From positions 1 through 64,000 of the forward strand of contig NZ_BMPB01000017.1 in the NCBI RefSeq assembly GCF_014647375.1: a stretch of DNA of 64,000 bases, in the 5' to 3' direction. This DNA comes from Parabacteroides faecis. GTDB lineage: Bacteria; Bacteroidota; Bacteroidia; Bacteroidales; Tannerellaceae. Positions 47,310-60,134 of the stretch are shown here, piece by piece. Position numbers and translations under genes: made by a program. The first letter of the stretch is position 1, and every line of letters begins with the position of its first letter. Below the pieces are notes generated by a model. That model worked only from the letters and a program-made list of their open reading frames with translations, was not told where the DNA came from and searched no databases.

Positions 47310-49001
47310 ATGAAAATAGAATCAAAATTAGTGATGACCCTGTTCTGTATCTTGTTTTGGTACGGAAATGCGGTTGCACAAACTCCAAAAGTGGAACAAG
47401 AGATGGACAACAAACGACAACACATTGTAGAGGTCGCGACCCTTGTGGGTAAGGGAGACCTTCATCATTTGAAACCAGTCCTCGTTACGGGACTGAACGA
47501 CGGAATGACCGTCAATGAACTCAAAGAGGTAATGGTACATACCTATGCTTATTGTGGATTTCCTCGGGCATTGCGCGGACTGCAAACTCTTGTCGAGGTA
47601 CTTGCCGAACGCAAAAAAGGAGGTATCGAGGATAATTGGGGGCGGGAAGCATCGCCGATAACCGATACCCGTAGCAAGTACGAACGAGGACGGGATATAT
47701 TGGCCGAGATATCAGGTGTACCAGCCGATGCGTCGAAAGCCGGCTATGCCGTGCTGGCTCCCGAAATCGAAGTGTTCCTCAAAGAACATCTTTTTGCTGA
47801 CCTCTTCGAACGGGACGTATTGACCTACCAGGAACGTGAACTGGCTACTGTTGCTGTAATCGCCTCACTTGGTAAAGGGGTGGAACCGATGCTGCGTAGC
47901 CACATGAATATTGCAATGAACATAGGTGTCACTTCCGACGAACTGCGCAATCTGTTTGCCGTAGTTCAGAGAAATATCGGTCGCAGCGAAGCCGATGCCG
48001 GACGACTGGTACTGAACGACCTACTGCACAGTAAAGGGTTGGCTGTATACTCCGATGCCCCGTCTCAGATATTGGATGATGGAGTGAAAGTGCAGAAAGT
48101 GGCTTTCCACAATCGTTTTCTGATAGATATTGCAGGTGATCTTTATCTGCCCAAAGATTACGATGAAACAAAGAAGTATGCTGCAATCATCGTCGGTCAT
48201 CCCTTTGGCGGCGTAAAAGAGCAGACTTCGGGACTTCATGCCCGCAGGCTGGCGGAGCTCGGTTATGTAACGTTGGCTTTCGATGCTTCCTACTATGGCG
48301 AGAGTGGTGGCTATCCACGTCGTATAGAATCACCCGAAGTGCGTGTGGAAGATTTCAGTGCTGCGGTCGACTTCCTGTCGAATCACTCGGCTGTCGATGC
48401 CGATAAAATAGGTGTCATCGGTATCTGTGGGGGTGGCTGTTACTCTGTCAGTGCCACACAGATCGACCACCGTATCAAGGCACTTGCCACAATCAGCATG
48501 TACGACATGGGGCGTGCCAGGCGTCAGGGTGTTGGAGATTCGCAAACGTATGAGCAACGTATGGCAATTCTCGATGCCATCGGCGTTCAACGTACTGCAG
48601 AATACAGTGGTACTGCGCGCAAAGATATCCGCGCACTGCCTGAAAAAGTAGATGCCTCGACACCGAAGTTTGCGATCGACTTCCTCGATTATTACGATAA
48701 TCCGGAACGTGGGCAGCATCCTAATTCCACGGGCTATTACTCCTACACGAGTCTTGCTCCGATGATGAACTTCTTTCCTTTTGCACAGATAGAAACCATC
48801 TCTCCGCGCCCGGTGCTTTTTATTGTGGGTGAGAACGCCGTATCTGCCTATTTTTCAGAAGATGCCTATGCGAAAGCAGCCGAACCAAAAGAGTTGTTTG
48901 TCGTACCCGGAGCAACGCATGTGGATTTATACGACCAACCGGAGTATCTGCAGATCACGCTTCCCAAATTGGATGCTTTCTTCAAACAATATCTGAAATA
49001 A
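47310..49001 (+). CDS. Fused carboxymuconolactone-decarboxylase-like and dienelactone-hydrolase-like protein
   Basis: A secreted 563-residue fusion. A signal peptide ends in AVAQ (about residue 24). Two carboxymuconolactone-decarboxylase/AhpD-like domains follow (about 30-115 and 140-240), with EVMVHTYAYCGFPRALRGL and ERELATVAVIASLGKG. An alpha/beta hydrolase domain (about 265-563) has the nucleophile elbow VIGICGGGCYSVSA, with Cys in the nucleophile position as in dienelactone hydrolase, and the His in PGATHVDLYD. The CMD domains lack an obvious CxxC, so peroxidase activity is unlikely. The natural substrate is unknown. It is divergent from the AraC regulator, and a cupin follows nine bases later. 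Confidence 0.88.
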   Translation: MKIESKLVMTLFCILFWYGNAVAQTPKVEQEMDNKRQHIVEVATLVGKGDLHHLKPVLVTGLNDGMTVNELKEVMVHTYAYCGFPRALRGLQTLVEVLAERKKGGIEDNWGREASPITDTRSKYERGRDILAEISGVPADASKAGYAVLAPEIEVFLKEHLFADLFERDVLTYQERELATVAVIASLGKGVEPMLRSHMNIAMNIGVTSDELRNLFAVVQRNIGRSEADAGRLVLNDLLHSKGLAVYSDAPSQILDDGVKVQKVAFHNRFLIDIAGDLYLPKDYDETKKYAAIIVGHPFGGVKEQTSGLHARRLAELGYVTLAFDASYYGESGGYPRRIESPEVRVEDFSAAVDFLSNHSAVDADKIGVIGICGGGCYSVSATQIDHRIKALATISMYDMGRARRQGVGDSQTYEQRMAILDAIGVQRTAEYSGTARKDIRALPEKVDASTPKFAIDFLDYYDNPERGQHPNSTGYYSYTSLAPMMNFFPFAQIETISPRPVLFIVGENAVSAYFSEDAYAKAAEPKELFVVPGATHVDLYDQPEYLQITLPKLDAFFKQYLK

Positions 49002-49010
49002 TATTTTGAT

Positions 49011-49496
49011 ATGAAAAAGATAACTTGCTTATTATTATTGGCTGTGGTACTTGGAGCCTGCATCCGGAAGCCGGTGAATAAGGTTGAAACAGCCCAGCCT
49101 GCCGTTTCTACTTCTATCTTTCCTAGAGGAAGTGCTATCGAAGGTGCTAACTTTAACGGTACGGCTTATCTTCAAAGGTTGATGACCGACAGTGAAACAT
49201 TCGATGTTGTGGTGTCAGATGTGATATTCGAGCCGAAAGCCCGCAACAGTTGGCATTCGCATCCGGGTGGTCAGATCTTGATCGCCACTGCTGGTAAAGG
49301 CTACTATCAGGAGAAAGGAAAACCTATACAAGTATTGCATCCCGGTGATGTGGTTGCCATTCCTGCCGATGTAGTGCATTGGCATGGAGCGGCTCCCGAC
49401 AGCAGTTTCACTCATATTGCTGTTAATACAAAAGTGCATTTGGGAGTAACCCAATGGTATGAACCTGTAACAGACGAAGAGTATAACAATAAATAA
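49011..49496 (+). CDS. Cupin-domain lipoprotein
   Basis: A 161-residue lipoprotein. The signal ends in LLAVVLGAC with the lipid-bearing Cys at residue 16 or 17. The cupin barrel carries metal-ligand motifs NSWHSHPGGQILIATAGKGYY and VVAIPADVVHWHGAAPDSSFTHIAV. Cupins that follow CMD-domain proteins are often annotated as mandelonitrile-lyase-like or as small dioxygenases, but no activity can be assigned. It is translated after the hydrolase fusion and probably works with it at the periplasmic face of a membrane. Confidence 0.88.
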   Translation: MKKITCLLLLAVVLGACIRKPVNKVETAQPAVSTSIFPRGSAIEGANFNGTAYLQRLMTDSETFDVVVSDVIFEPKARNSWHSHPGGQILIATAGKGYYQEKGKPIQVLHPGDVVAIPADVVHWHGAAPDSSFTHIAVNTKVHLGVTQWYEPVTDEEYNNK

Positions 49497-49515
49497 CTAT
49501 CTAAAAATATTAAAT

Positions 49516-49590
49516 ATGATAAGGTTTGGTTTAATATCGCTTTTATTTCTTTCGCTGACGACGATAGCAGCTTGTGTCAGATTGGAATAA
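49516..49590 (+). CDS. 24-residue mini-lipoprotein or lipoprotein remnant
   Basis: An ATG 19 bases after the cupin gene opens a 24-codon frame consisting of a signal peptide: a basic start, a hydrophobic core and TIAAC with Cys20. Only four residues follow the Cys. This could be a true small lipoprotein or the remains of a larger gene whose body was lost. No continuation was seen in the other frames. Confidence 0.4.
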   Translation: MIRFGLISLLFLSLTTIAACVRLE

Positions 49591-49620
49591 TCGAATGATA
49601 ATCGGAGTATTTTTTATGAG

Positions 49621-49858
49621 TGCCTACCCGCTTACCAACCGATGCCTACCCATTTGCAAAAATACTTATGTTTTTTCAGAGAAATACTTACGTTTTTTCT
49701 TTATAGGGTGTTTGCCTTTTTCCTATAAGGTACGAGTGATTACTTTATGGGGAGTGAACTTGCTCCCTATATAGTGCTATGGTATCTCGCACTATAGTGT
49801 AATACCCAGTAATACTATAATGCTATCCCGTGTATCACTATAGTGCCAGGCTATAATT
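49621..49858. repeat. Degenerate tandem array of 22-23 bp units
   Basis: About ten units fill most of the 49591-50014 gap. TGCCTACCC recurs at 49621 and 49643 (22 apart). AATACTTAnGTTTTTTC recurs at 49661 and 49683 with one mismatch (22 apart). CTTTATAGGG-like segments continue at the same interval around 49699, 49721 and 49743. Then CTATATAGTG (49767), CACTATAGTG (49790), TACTATAATG (49813) and CACTATAGTG (49836) are spaced exactly 23. CACTATAGTG is a perfect palindrome. The array is non-coding, and its function is unknown. The rest of the gap (49859-49981) is AT-rich without features. Confidence 0.65.
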
Positions 49859-49981
49859 CTTTCTAATTAGTTTTGATTTTTACCCTGTTTGGTTGGGGTT
49901 ATATTGTTGTAAATCAGATATAAGATGCTTTTATGAGTTTTGATTTTTTTTCTAATGGAAGTTTCCGGTTGACCAACCTGC

Positions 49982-49989
49982 TACATTTG
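49982..49989 (+). promoter_or_regulatory. susA promoter -7 element
   Basis: TACATTTG matches the Bacteroidetes -7 consensus, 25 bases before the susA start codon. The -33 element is poor, as expected for an activator-dependent promoter. Confidence 0.55.
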
Positions 49990-49999
49990 CTTCCGTTAA

Positions 50000-51859
<1,860 letters not shown>

Positions 51860-51865
51860 TGTTAA

Positions 51866-54094
<2,229 letters not shown>

Positions 54095-54151
54095 GGTAAA
54101 AGGATTGTTAAGGTTATTAAGTAAACTTGTAAAGAACTTAAATTTAAGCAC

Positions 54152-57100
54152 ATGAAACATTTAAGGTTTAAAGCTTTGTTGATGCTCATCGCAGGCTTGT
54201 GTATGTCCATCTCTGTGTTTGCACAGCAAATGACGGTGAATGGAGTTGTGAAAGATCCTACAGGAGAACCGGTTATCGGGGCAAATGTCATTATAAAAGG
54301 GACAACGAACGGTACAGTCACGGATGTAGACGGTAAGTTTATGTTGGCCGCTTCCAAAGGAGATATTATCTCTGTTTCATTTATCGGATATAAAATGCAG
54401 GAACTGCCTGCCGCATCCAATATGAACATTCTTTTGGCGGAAGATTCCCAGATGCTGGAAAACGTAGTCGTTATCGGTTACGGTACGGTAAAGAAGAATG
54501 ATGCGACCGGGGCGGTGACGGCAATCAAGCCGGACGAGAAAAACAGAGGTGTACAGGTCAGTCCGCAGGATATGTTGATGGGGAAAGTGGCCGGTGTGTC
54601 GGTCGCTTCTTCAACAGGGCAACCGGGCTCCTCTTCGTCGATCCGTATTCGTGGCGGTTCTTCCTTGTCTGCCAAGAACGACCCGTTGGTGGTTATCGAC
54701 GGGGTGATTATGAATAACAGTGCTCCTGACGGCTTAAGCAATCCGTTGAGTACGGTCAATCCGGCGGATATCGAATCGTTCACCGTATTGAAAGATGCTT
54801 CGGCTGCCGCTATTTACGGTTCACGTGCATCGAATGGCGTGATTATCATTACAACCAAAAAAGGGAAAAGCGGTAGCGTAAAGATCAATTATTCGGGAAA
54901 TGTGTCGATCAGTACGAAACGTAATAAGGTCGATGTCATGAGCGGAGATGAATACCGGGACTATATAACTAATTCACCGAATGTTACGGAGGGTATGCTG
55001 ACAGCATTGGACCTGCATCCGGGTGTAAGTACGGACTGGCAGGATGAAGTTTTACGTACGGCTGTTTCTACTGACCATAATCTCAGTGCGTATGGTTCGG
55101 TTAAAGAGTTTATGCCGTACCGTGTATCTTTCGGTTATACCGATCAGAACGGTATTCTGAAAACTTCTAACTTCCAGCGGTATACCGGAAGCCTTTCTTT
55201 GACTCCTTCTTTGTTTAACGATCATCTGAATGTGAATCTGAACGCAAAAGGCGTTTATATCAAGAACCGTTTTGCCGATACGGGGGCTTTGGGTAGCGCA
55301 GTAGCTTTCGATCCTACCAAACCTGTATATAACAATAGTAAATATGGTGGTTTCTTTACCTGGACGGGCGATTATACGCCTGACGGAACCCGTTCGACTT
55401 CTGCCGGTGTGAATCCTGTGTCTATGCTGGAAATGGTAGACGATCGTTCGACTGCCAAATCGTTTATCGGAAATGCCCAGTTCGATTATAAGTTTCATTT
55501 CCTGCCCGAACTTCGTGTCAACATGAATATGGGGATCGACTATACTTCCGTGGAAGGTAAGAAGTATGTAGACCCGAATGCTCCCGGTTCTTATCAGCCG
55601 GACGATGATGCGACCGGAAGCCGTAATATCTATAATAATTCGCACAACAATAAGATATTTGATCTGTATGGCCAATATTCAAAGGACTTTGAATCCATAT
55701 CCAGCCATTTCGATGTAATGGCTGGATATTCTTACCAGAGTTATCGTACGAAAACGGATAAAGTGACTTATTATCTGTCACGCCGTCCGGAAGCATTCGG
55801 CCAGAATACAACGGTAAGCAATGAATATAAGGAAACAGATACGAAATATGTATTGGCCTCTTTCTACGGTCGTATGAATTACTCGTTGATGGACAAGTAT
55901 CTGTTGACTTTTACCTTACGCGACGACGCTTCGTCTCGTTTTGCAAAAAATAAGCGTTGGGGACTTTTCCCTTCATTGGCGTTAGGCTGGAAGCTGAATG
56001 AAGAATCTTTCCTGAAAGATTTCAACAGTCTGGATGAACTGAAGTTACGTCTGGGTTGGGGTGTTACCGGACAACAGGATATCAACCAGGGCGATTATCC
56101 GTATCTTTCTTTTTATCGGGAAGGGAAAGGCGGTGCCATGTATCCTATCTATGATGCAGCCGGGAATGTGACTTGGGTGAATGTGATAGCTCCGACAGCG
56201 GCTAATCCGAACCTGAAATGGGAAACAACGACAACGTATAATATGGGCGTCGATTATAGTTTTCTGAACAACCGGATCAGCGGTTCTGTAGATGGGTATA
56301 TCCGCAAGACCAAAGACCTGATCAATGCGGAAGTAAATGTTCCTGCCGGTACCGACTTCGCCGAATATGTCGTTTCGAATATCGGTTCGTTGGAGAATAA
56401 AGGTTTTGAGTTTTCTATCAACACTCGCCCGGTGGTAGGAAAAGATTTCAACTGGGATCTGGGATTCAATATCGCTTATAACAAAACAAAGATCACTGAA
56501 CTGACTTACAACGACAATTCGGATTCTCCGGGTAAACGTTTTGAATCGACCGGTGGTGACGGTGGTCTGCGTCTGAAAATCCACAGTGTGGGATATGCTC
56601 CCGGTTCCTTCTATGTATTTCAGCAGGTGTACGACAAAGACGGTAACCCGATAGAAGGGGAATATGTAGACCGTAACGGCGACGGTGTAGTGAACGACAA
56701 TGATTTGTATCGTTACAAAAATCCGGTAGCCGATGTAATGATGGGTTTCAATTCCAAATTCAGTTATAAAAACTGGGATCTCGGGTTTAACGGACGTATC
56801 AGCCTGGGGAATTATAACTTTAATGCGACAGCTGCCAATGCTGCTCTCGGTGTAAATGAAGTGTTTGGTAATAATGCATTGAGCAATAAGCCTACATCGG
56901 CGTTGAAGACCGGTTTTCAGACTCGCCAGCGTTTATCTGATTACTATATCCAGAATGCTTCGTATCTGAAGATCGACAATATCACATTAGGGTATAATGT
57001 AAATAAGTTCCTTGCCACAGGCTGTAATGCCCGTTTTTATGCTACGGTTCAGAACCCGATCGTCATCACTAAATATGACGGACTGGACCCGGAAGTAAAT

Positions 57101-57169
57101 GACGGTATGGATAACAATGTGTATCCGCGTCCGATCACTGTTTTATTCGGAGTTAACATTAATTTCTAA
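54152..57169 (+). CDS. susC: SusC-type TonB-dependent outer-membrane transporter
   Basis: The outer-membrane channel that imports maltooligosaccharides bound by SusD, powered by TonB. The order is a signal peptide (about 1-24), a carboxypeptidase-like N-terminal extension (about 28-110, with VTDVDGKFMLAA), and the SusC signature LENVVVIGYGTVKKNDATGAV. The plug follows (RIRGGSSLSAKNDPLVVIDG, YGSRASNGVIIITTKKGK), then a 22-strand barrel ending in TVLFGVNINF with a terminal Phe. The length is 1005 aa. susD follows 12 bases downstream. Confidence 0.97.
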   Translation: MKHLRFKALLMLIAGLCMSISVFAQQMTVNGVVKDPTGEPVIGANVIIKGTTNGTVTDVDGKFMLAASKGDIISVSFIGYKMQELPAASNMNILLAEDSQMLENVVVIGYGTVKKNDATGAVTAIKPDEKNRGVQVSPQDMLMGKVAGVSVASSTGQPGSSSSIRIRGGSSLSAKNDPLVVIDGVIMNNSAPDGLSNPLSTVNPADIESFTVLKDASAAAIYGSRASNGVIIITTKKGKSGSVKINYSGNVSISTKRNKVDVMSGDEYRDYITNSPNVTEGMLTALDLHPGVSTDWQDEVLRTAVSTDHNLSAYGSVKEFMPYRVSFGYTDQNGILKTSNFQRYTGSLSLTPSLFNDHLNVNLNAKGVYIKNRFADTGALGSAVAFDPTKPVYNNSKYGGFFTWTGDYTPDGTRSTSAGVNPVSMLEMVDDRSTAKSFIGNAQFDYKFHFLPELRVNMNMGIDYTSVEGKKYVDPNAPGSYQPDDDATGSRNIYNNSHNNKIFDLYGQYSKDFESISSHFDVMAGYSYQSYRTKTDKVTYYLSRRPEAFGQNTTVSNEYKETDTKYVLASFYGRMNYSLMDKYLLTFTLRDDASSRFAKNKRWGLFPSLALGWKLNEESFLKDFNSLDELKLRLGWGVTGQQDINQGDYPYLSFYREGKGGAMYPIYDAAGNVTWVNVIAPTAANPNLKWETTTTYNMGVDYSFLNNRISGSVDGYIRKTKDLINAEVNVPAGTDFAEYVVSNIGSLENKGFEFSINTRPVVGKDFNWDLGFNIAYNKTKITELTYNDNSDSPGKRFESTGGDGGLRLKIHSVGYAPGSFYVFQQVYDKDGNPIEGEYVDRNGDGVVNDNDLYRYKNPVADVMMGFNSKFSYKNWDLGFNGRISLGNYNFNATAANAALGVNEVFGNNALSNKPTSALKTGFQTRQRLSDYYIQNASYLKIDNITLGYNVNKFLATGCNARFYATVQNPIVITKYDGLDPEVNDGMDNNVYPRPITVLFGVNINF

Positions 57170-57181
57170 ATTGTATAGATC

Positions 57182-58813
57182 ATGAAACTGAAAAAATATA
57201 TATCGTTATTCATCGCTTCTTGTAGTTGTGTCTGGGCAACCTCTTGCCTGGGTGATCTGGATCAGGAACCGATATTGGATAAATCGAGCGCATCCATTCA
57301 TAATGAAGCGGATTGTCAGGCATTCCTTGCCAAAATCTATTCCGGTTTCGGCCTGTCGGGAAATTCTTCCGACCCGAATGTGGAACCGGACCTGCAGGGT
57401 GGGGACCAGGGTTCGCTGGTTTTCCTTCGCGGACTGCTTTCCATGCAGCTTTTCCCTACGGATGAGGCCATCTGGAACTGGACAGACGAAGGTATCGTGG
57501 AACTTTGCGAGATCGACTGGGACTATACCTTGCCCTATGCATATACCTTTTATCAGCGTGCCATGTTGAACGTCCGCTATTGTAAAGAGTTTCTGGATGT
57601 TTATCATACCGATAGCGATATTAAAGATATTCAGAAATACCGGGATCAGGTACGTGGCTTGCGGGCAATGAACTATTATTACCTGATCGACCTTTATCGC
57701 AATCCGGGTGTTGTCTGGGATGACAGTCCTACGGATGATAAATCGTGGAAACCTTCACAGATAGGAGCAGAAGCATTGTTTGAAAAGGTAGTGAATGAAC
57801 TTGTCGACCTGTCAGAGAACGGTGATCTCGATGAAACACCTTCTATGGCAACGTATGGCCGTATCACCAAACCGGTAATCAATACCTTGTTAGCCAAGAT
57901 GTATCTGAACGCCGAAGTGTATACAGGTACACCGATGTACGATAAAGCTGCTACTTATGCTAAGAAAGTGATCGATGCCGGTTTCGGCCTGGAGGATAAT
58001 TATGCGAACCTTTTCTGTGGTGAGAACCATCTGACCGGTATCCATAAAAATGAGATCATCTATGCCATACCTTTTGACAATGTCAATGCAAAAAGTTATG
58101 GAAGCACGATTGTCTTGACTGCCGGTGCTTTCGGTGGCGACCTCGACCAGACGTGGTTTGGTATGTCTTCTTCCTGGACTTGCCTGAAACCGACACGGCA
58201 AATGATCGAATTCTTTGACGAAAGCCCGGATGCCGGAACCGATAGTCATGGAAGCCGCGTCAAGAAAGATAAACGGTATGCTTTTTACGATGGTGCCGGA
58301 AAACGAACACCTGAATCAAAGATGCAGGACTGGGATTCCGGTTATCTCTGCTATAAATTCACTAATCTGGGATGGGATGGTGCTGCTGTAACACCGACTC
58401 CTGATCCGAACACCGACTTCCCTTTGTTCCGTCTGGCCGATATTTATCTGATCTATGCCGAATGTGCAGTCCGTAATGCTGCCGGAACCAGTAAAGAACA
58501 GGCTGTTGAATATGTGAACAGATTGCGTGAACGTGCTTATGGCGACCAGAGTGGAAACATTTCTCTATCCGATCTGTCTCTCGACTTTATCCTCGATGAA
58601 CGTGCCCGTGAATTATATTGGGAAGGACAACGCCGTTCAGATTTGGTGCGTTTCGGTAAATTTACCAGAGATTACGCCTGGGCTTATAAGGGCGGTACAC
58701 TTGAAGGTGTTGCCAATCTGGACAGCCGTTTTAATGTGTATCCTATCAGCGACCGTGATCTGACGGCCAATCCGAACCTGAAACAGAACACCGGTTACGA
58801 ATCTTTGAAATAA
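57182..58813 (+). CDS. susD: SusD-type outer-membrane starch-binding lipoprotein
   Basis: A surface lipoprotein that caps SusC and binds maltooligosaccharide helices. The lipobox is WATSC with Cys22. TPR-like helices run through the protein, including YRDQVRGLRAMNYYYLIDLY. The C-terminal part has the SusD-family FPLFRLADIYLIYAECAVRN and LDFILDERARELYWEGQRRSDLVRF. The length is 543 aa. Whether the aromatic starch-binding arc is conserved was not checked. Confidence 0.96.
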   Translation: MKLKKYISLFIASCSCVWATSCLGDLDQEPILDKSSASIHNEADCQAFLAKIYSGFGLSGNSSDPNVEPDLQGGDQGSLVFLRGLLSMQLFPTDEAIWNWTDEGIVELCEIDWDYTLPYAYTFYQRAMLNVRYCKEFLDVYHTDSDIKDIQKYRDQVRGLRAMNYYYLIDLYRNPGVVWDDSPTDDKSWKPSQIGAEALFEKVVNELVDLSENGDLDETPSMATYGRITKPVINTLLAKMYLNAEVYTGTPMYDKAATYAKKVIDAGFGLEDNYANLFCGENHLTGIHKNEIIYAIPFDNVNAKSYGSTIVLTAGAFGGDLDQTWFGMSSSWTCLKPTRQMIEFFDESPDAGTDSHGSRVKKDKRYAFYDGAGKRTPESKMQDWDSGYLCYKFTNLGWDGAAVTPTPDPNTDFPLFRLADIYLIYAECAVRNAAGTSKEQAVEYVNRLRERAYGDQSGNISLSDLSLDFILDERARELYWEGQRRSDLVRFGKFTRDYAWAYKGGTLEGVANLDSRFNVYPISDRDLTANPNLKQNTGYESLK

Positions 58814-58834
58814 TAACGATTAATCTGAAAGAAA

Positions 58835-60001
58835 ATGAAGAAACTGAATATATTCATGCTGCTTTTAGCCGGTTCCCTGTTATGGATCGGATGCAGCAAC
58901 GACAGAGACGATAATCCTGTTTTTCAGGAGCCGACCGGGTTCAATCTGAATACACCGGAACAAGCATCCGGTATATATGACCTGCAGAATATTTCGTCTG
59001 TCGACCTGACATGTGTACAGCCTGACTATGGCTATGCAGCCGGAACAACTTATAGAGTACAACTATCTTTGGAAAATACCTTTAAAGAAGCCGATGAGGC
59101 AACCGGTACAACTGCTAACTATGTAACTTTGTCTACAACTTATCCCCGTCCGGAATTGAAAGTAGATGCAGTTGAGTTTGCAATGGCTTTACTGGATTTA
59201 TGGAAAGCAGCCAACGAAAATACAGAACTTCCGGAAACACCTATGGCGGTGTATGTCCGTCTGAATGCGGCTTTATCCAATAACGGGATGGGGCAGATCT
59301 CGTCCAATGTTATTGAGTTACCGCAAGTTTTGGGATATAACGTAGAGCCTCCCGTATCTTTACCGGGACAGATGTTTTTAGTCGGTGACTTTGCATCCGG
59401 TAGCAGTTGGGGTAAATGGGTTGAAATGATTCCGGTAACGGATACTCCGGGTAAGTTTTGGTCTGTTCAGTATTTCGGAGGCAATAATGTAATGAAGTTC
59501 AATGCACAGCCTATGTGGGACGGTAATCAGGTCGCTTATTCGGAAGGTCTTGTCCCTGCTGAATCGGCCTCTTTAGCCGGAGTGTCCGGCGTGGATGACG
59601 GTAGTGGCGGAATGAATATCGGCGTAAAGAATGCAGGTTGGTATATTGTGGTGGTTACTACGGCATTGGAAGGTAAAAGTCTGAATTATATATTGGAATT
59701 TTTCTCTCCGGATATCTACGTAACAGGTGATGTTTCAGGAGGTTGGGATACCTTCGATGATGCTCGTAAGTTTACGGTACCTTCCGGTGAAGGTGAGTTT
59801 GTTTCACCTGCTTTTGTTGCAAACGGAAATTTGCGCCTTTGTGTCAAATTACCGTCGACAGACTGGTGGCGAACCGAATTTATGGTCATGAATAATAAGA
59901 TTGAGTATCGGAAGAACGGAGGTGATCAGGAGGCTGTAAGTGTATCGGTCGGTCAAAAAGCCTATCTGAACTTCCTGGATGGCTCCGGTCGTATCAGATA
60001 A
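58835..60001 (+). CDS. susE: SusE-type outer-membrane starch-binding lipoprotein
   Basis: A 388-residue surface lipoprotein with Cys20 in LLWIGC as lipid site. The N-terminal immunoglobulin-like domain (about 35-155) is followed by two starch-binding-like domains (about 170-290 and 292-385), each opening with a GDFASGSSWGKW- or TGDVSGGWDTF-like strand. The length matches Bacteroides SusE (about 387 aa) and not the longer SusF. It is the last sus gene here, as neither susF nor susG follows. Confidence 0.92.
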   Translation: MKKLNIFMLLLAGSLLWIGCSNDRDDNPVFQEPTGFNLNTPEQASGIYDLQNISSVDLTCVQPDYGYAAGTTYRVQLSLENTFKEADEATGTTANYVTLSTTYPRPELKVDAVEFAMALLDLWKAANENTELPETPMAVYVRLNAALSNNGMGQISSNVIELPQVLGYNVEPPVSLPGQMFLVGDFASGSSWGKWVEMIPVTDTPGKFWSVQYFGGNNVMKFNAQPMWDGNQVAYSEGLVPAESASLAGVSGVDDGSGGMNIGVKNAGWYIVVVTTALEGKSLNYILEFFSPDIYVTGDVSGGWDTFDDARKFTVPSGEGEFVSPAFVANGNLRLCVKLPSTDWWRTEFMVMNNKIEYRKNGGDQEAVSVSVGQKAYLNFLDGSGRIR

Positions 60002-60050
60002 AGAACTTTGCAATACCTGATATAATTCGTTTGGTATAGTATTCTGTTTT

Positions 60051-60098
60051 CGAGGGCGTCATAAATATTTATGGCGCCCTCGTGAATATTTATGGCGC
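60051..60098. repeat. Long palindrome overlapping a direct repeat, end of the sus operon
   Basis: 60051-60065 and 60068-60082 form a 15-pair hairpin with one wobble and a two-base loop (CGAGGGCG/CGCCCTCG at its base). Its distal part, AATATTTATGGCGC at 60064-60077, recurs directly at 60085-60098, 21 bases later. No T run follows on either strand, so it is not a normal intrinsic terminator. It lies just before the -7 element of the next gene. Confidence 0.65.
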
Positions 60099-60106
60099 GT
60101 AACTGT

Positions 60107-60114
60107 TATATTTG
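60107..60114 (+). promoter_or_regulatory. Promoter -7 element for the DUF5106 gene
   Basis: TATATTTG matches the consensus and lies 21 bases before the ATG at 60135. Confidence 0.55.
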
Positions 60115-60134
60115 CAGTACAAAAACATAAAGAT

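Noticed and set aside
49621-49858. Possible CRISPR array
   Set aside because: The units are 22-23 bases with no constant repeat and no spacers of equal size, and there are no cas genes. The pattern is a degenerate tandem array.
60051-60082. Intrinsic terminator of the sus operon
   Set aside because: The stem is strong, but no U tract follows on either strand, so it is listed as a palindrome.
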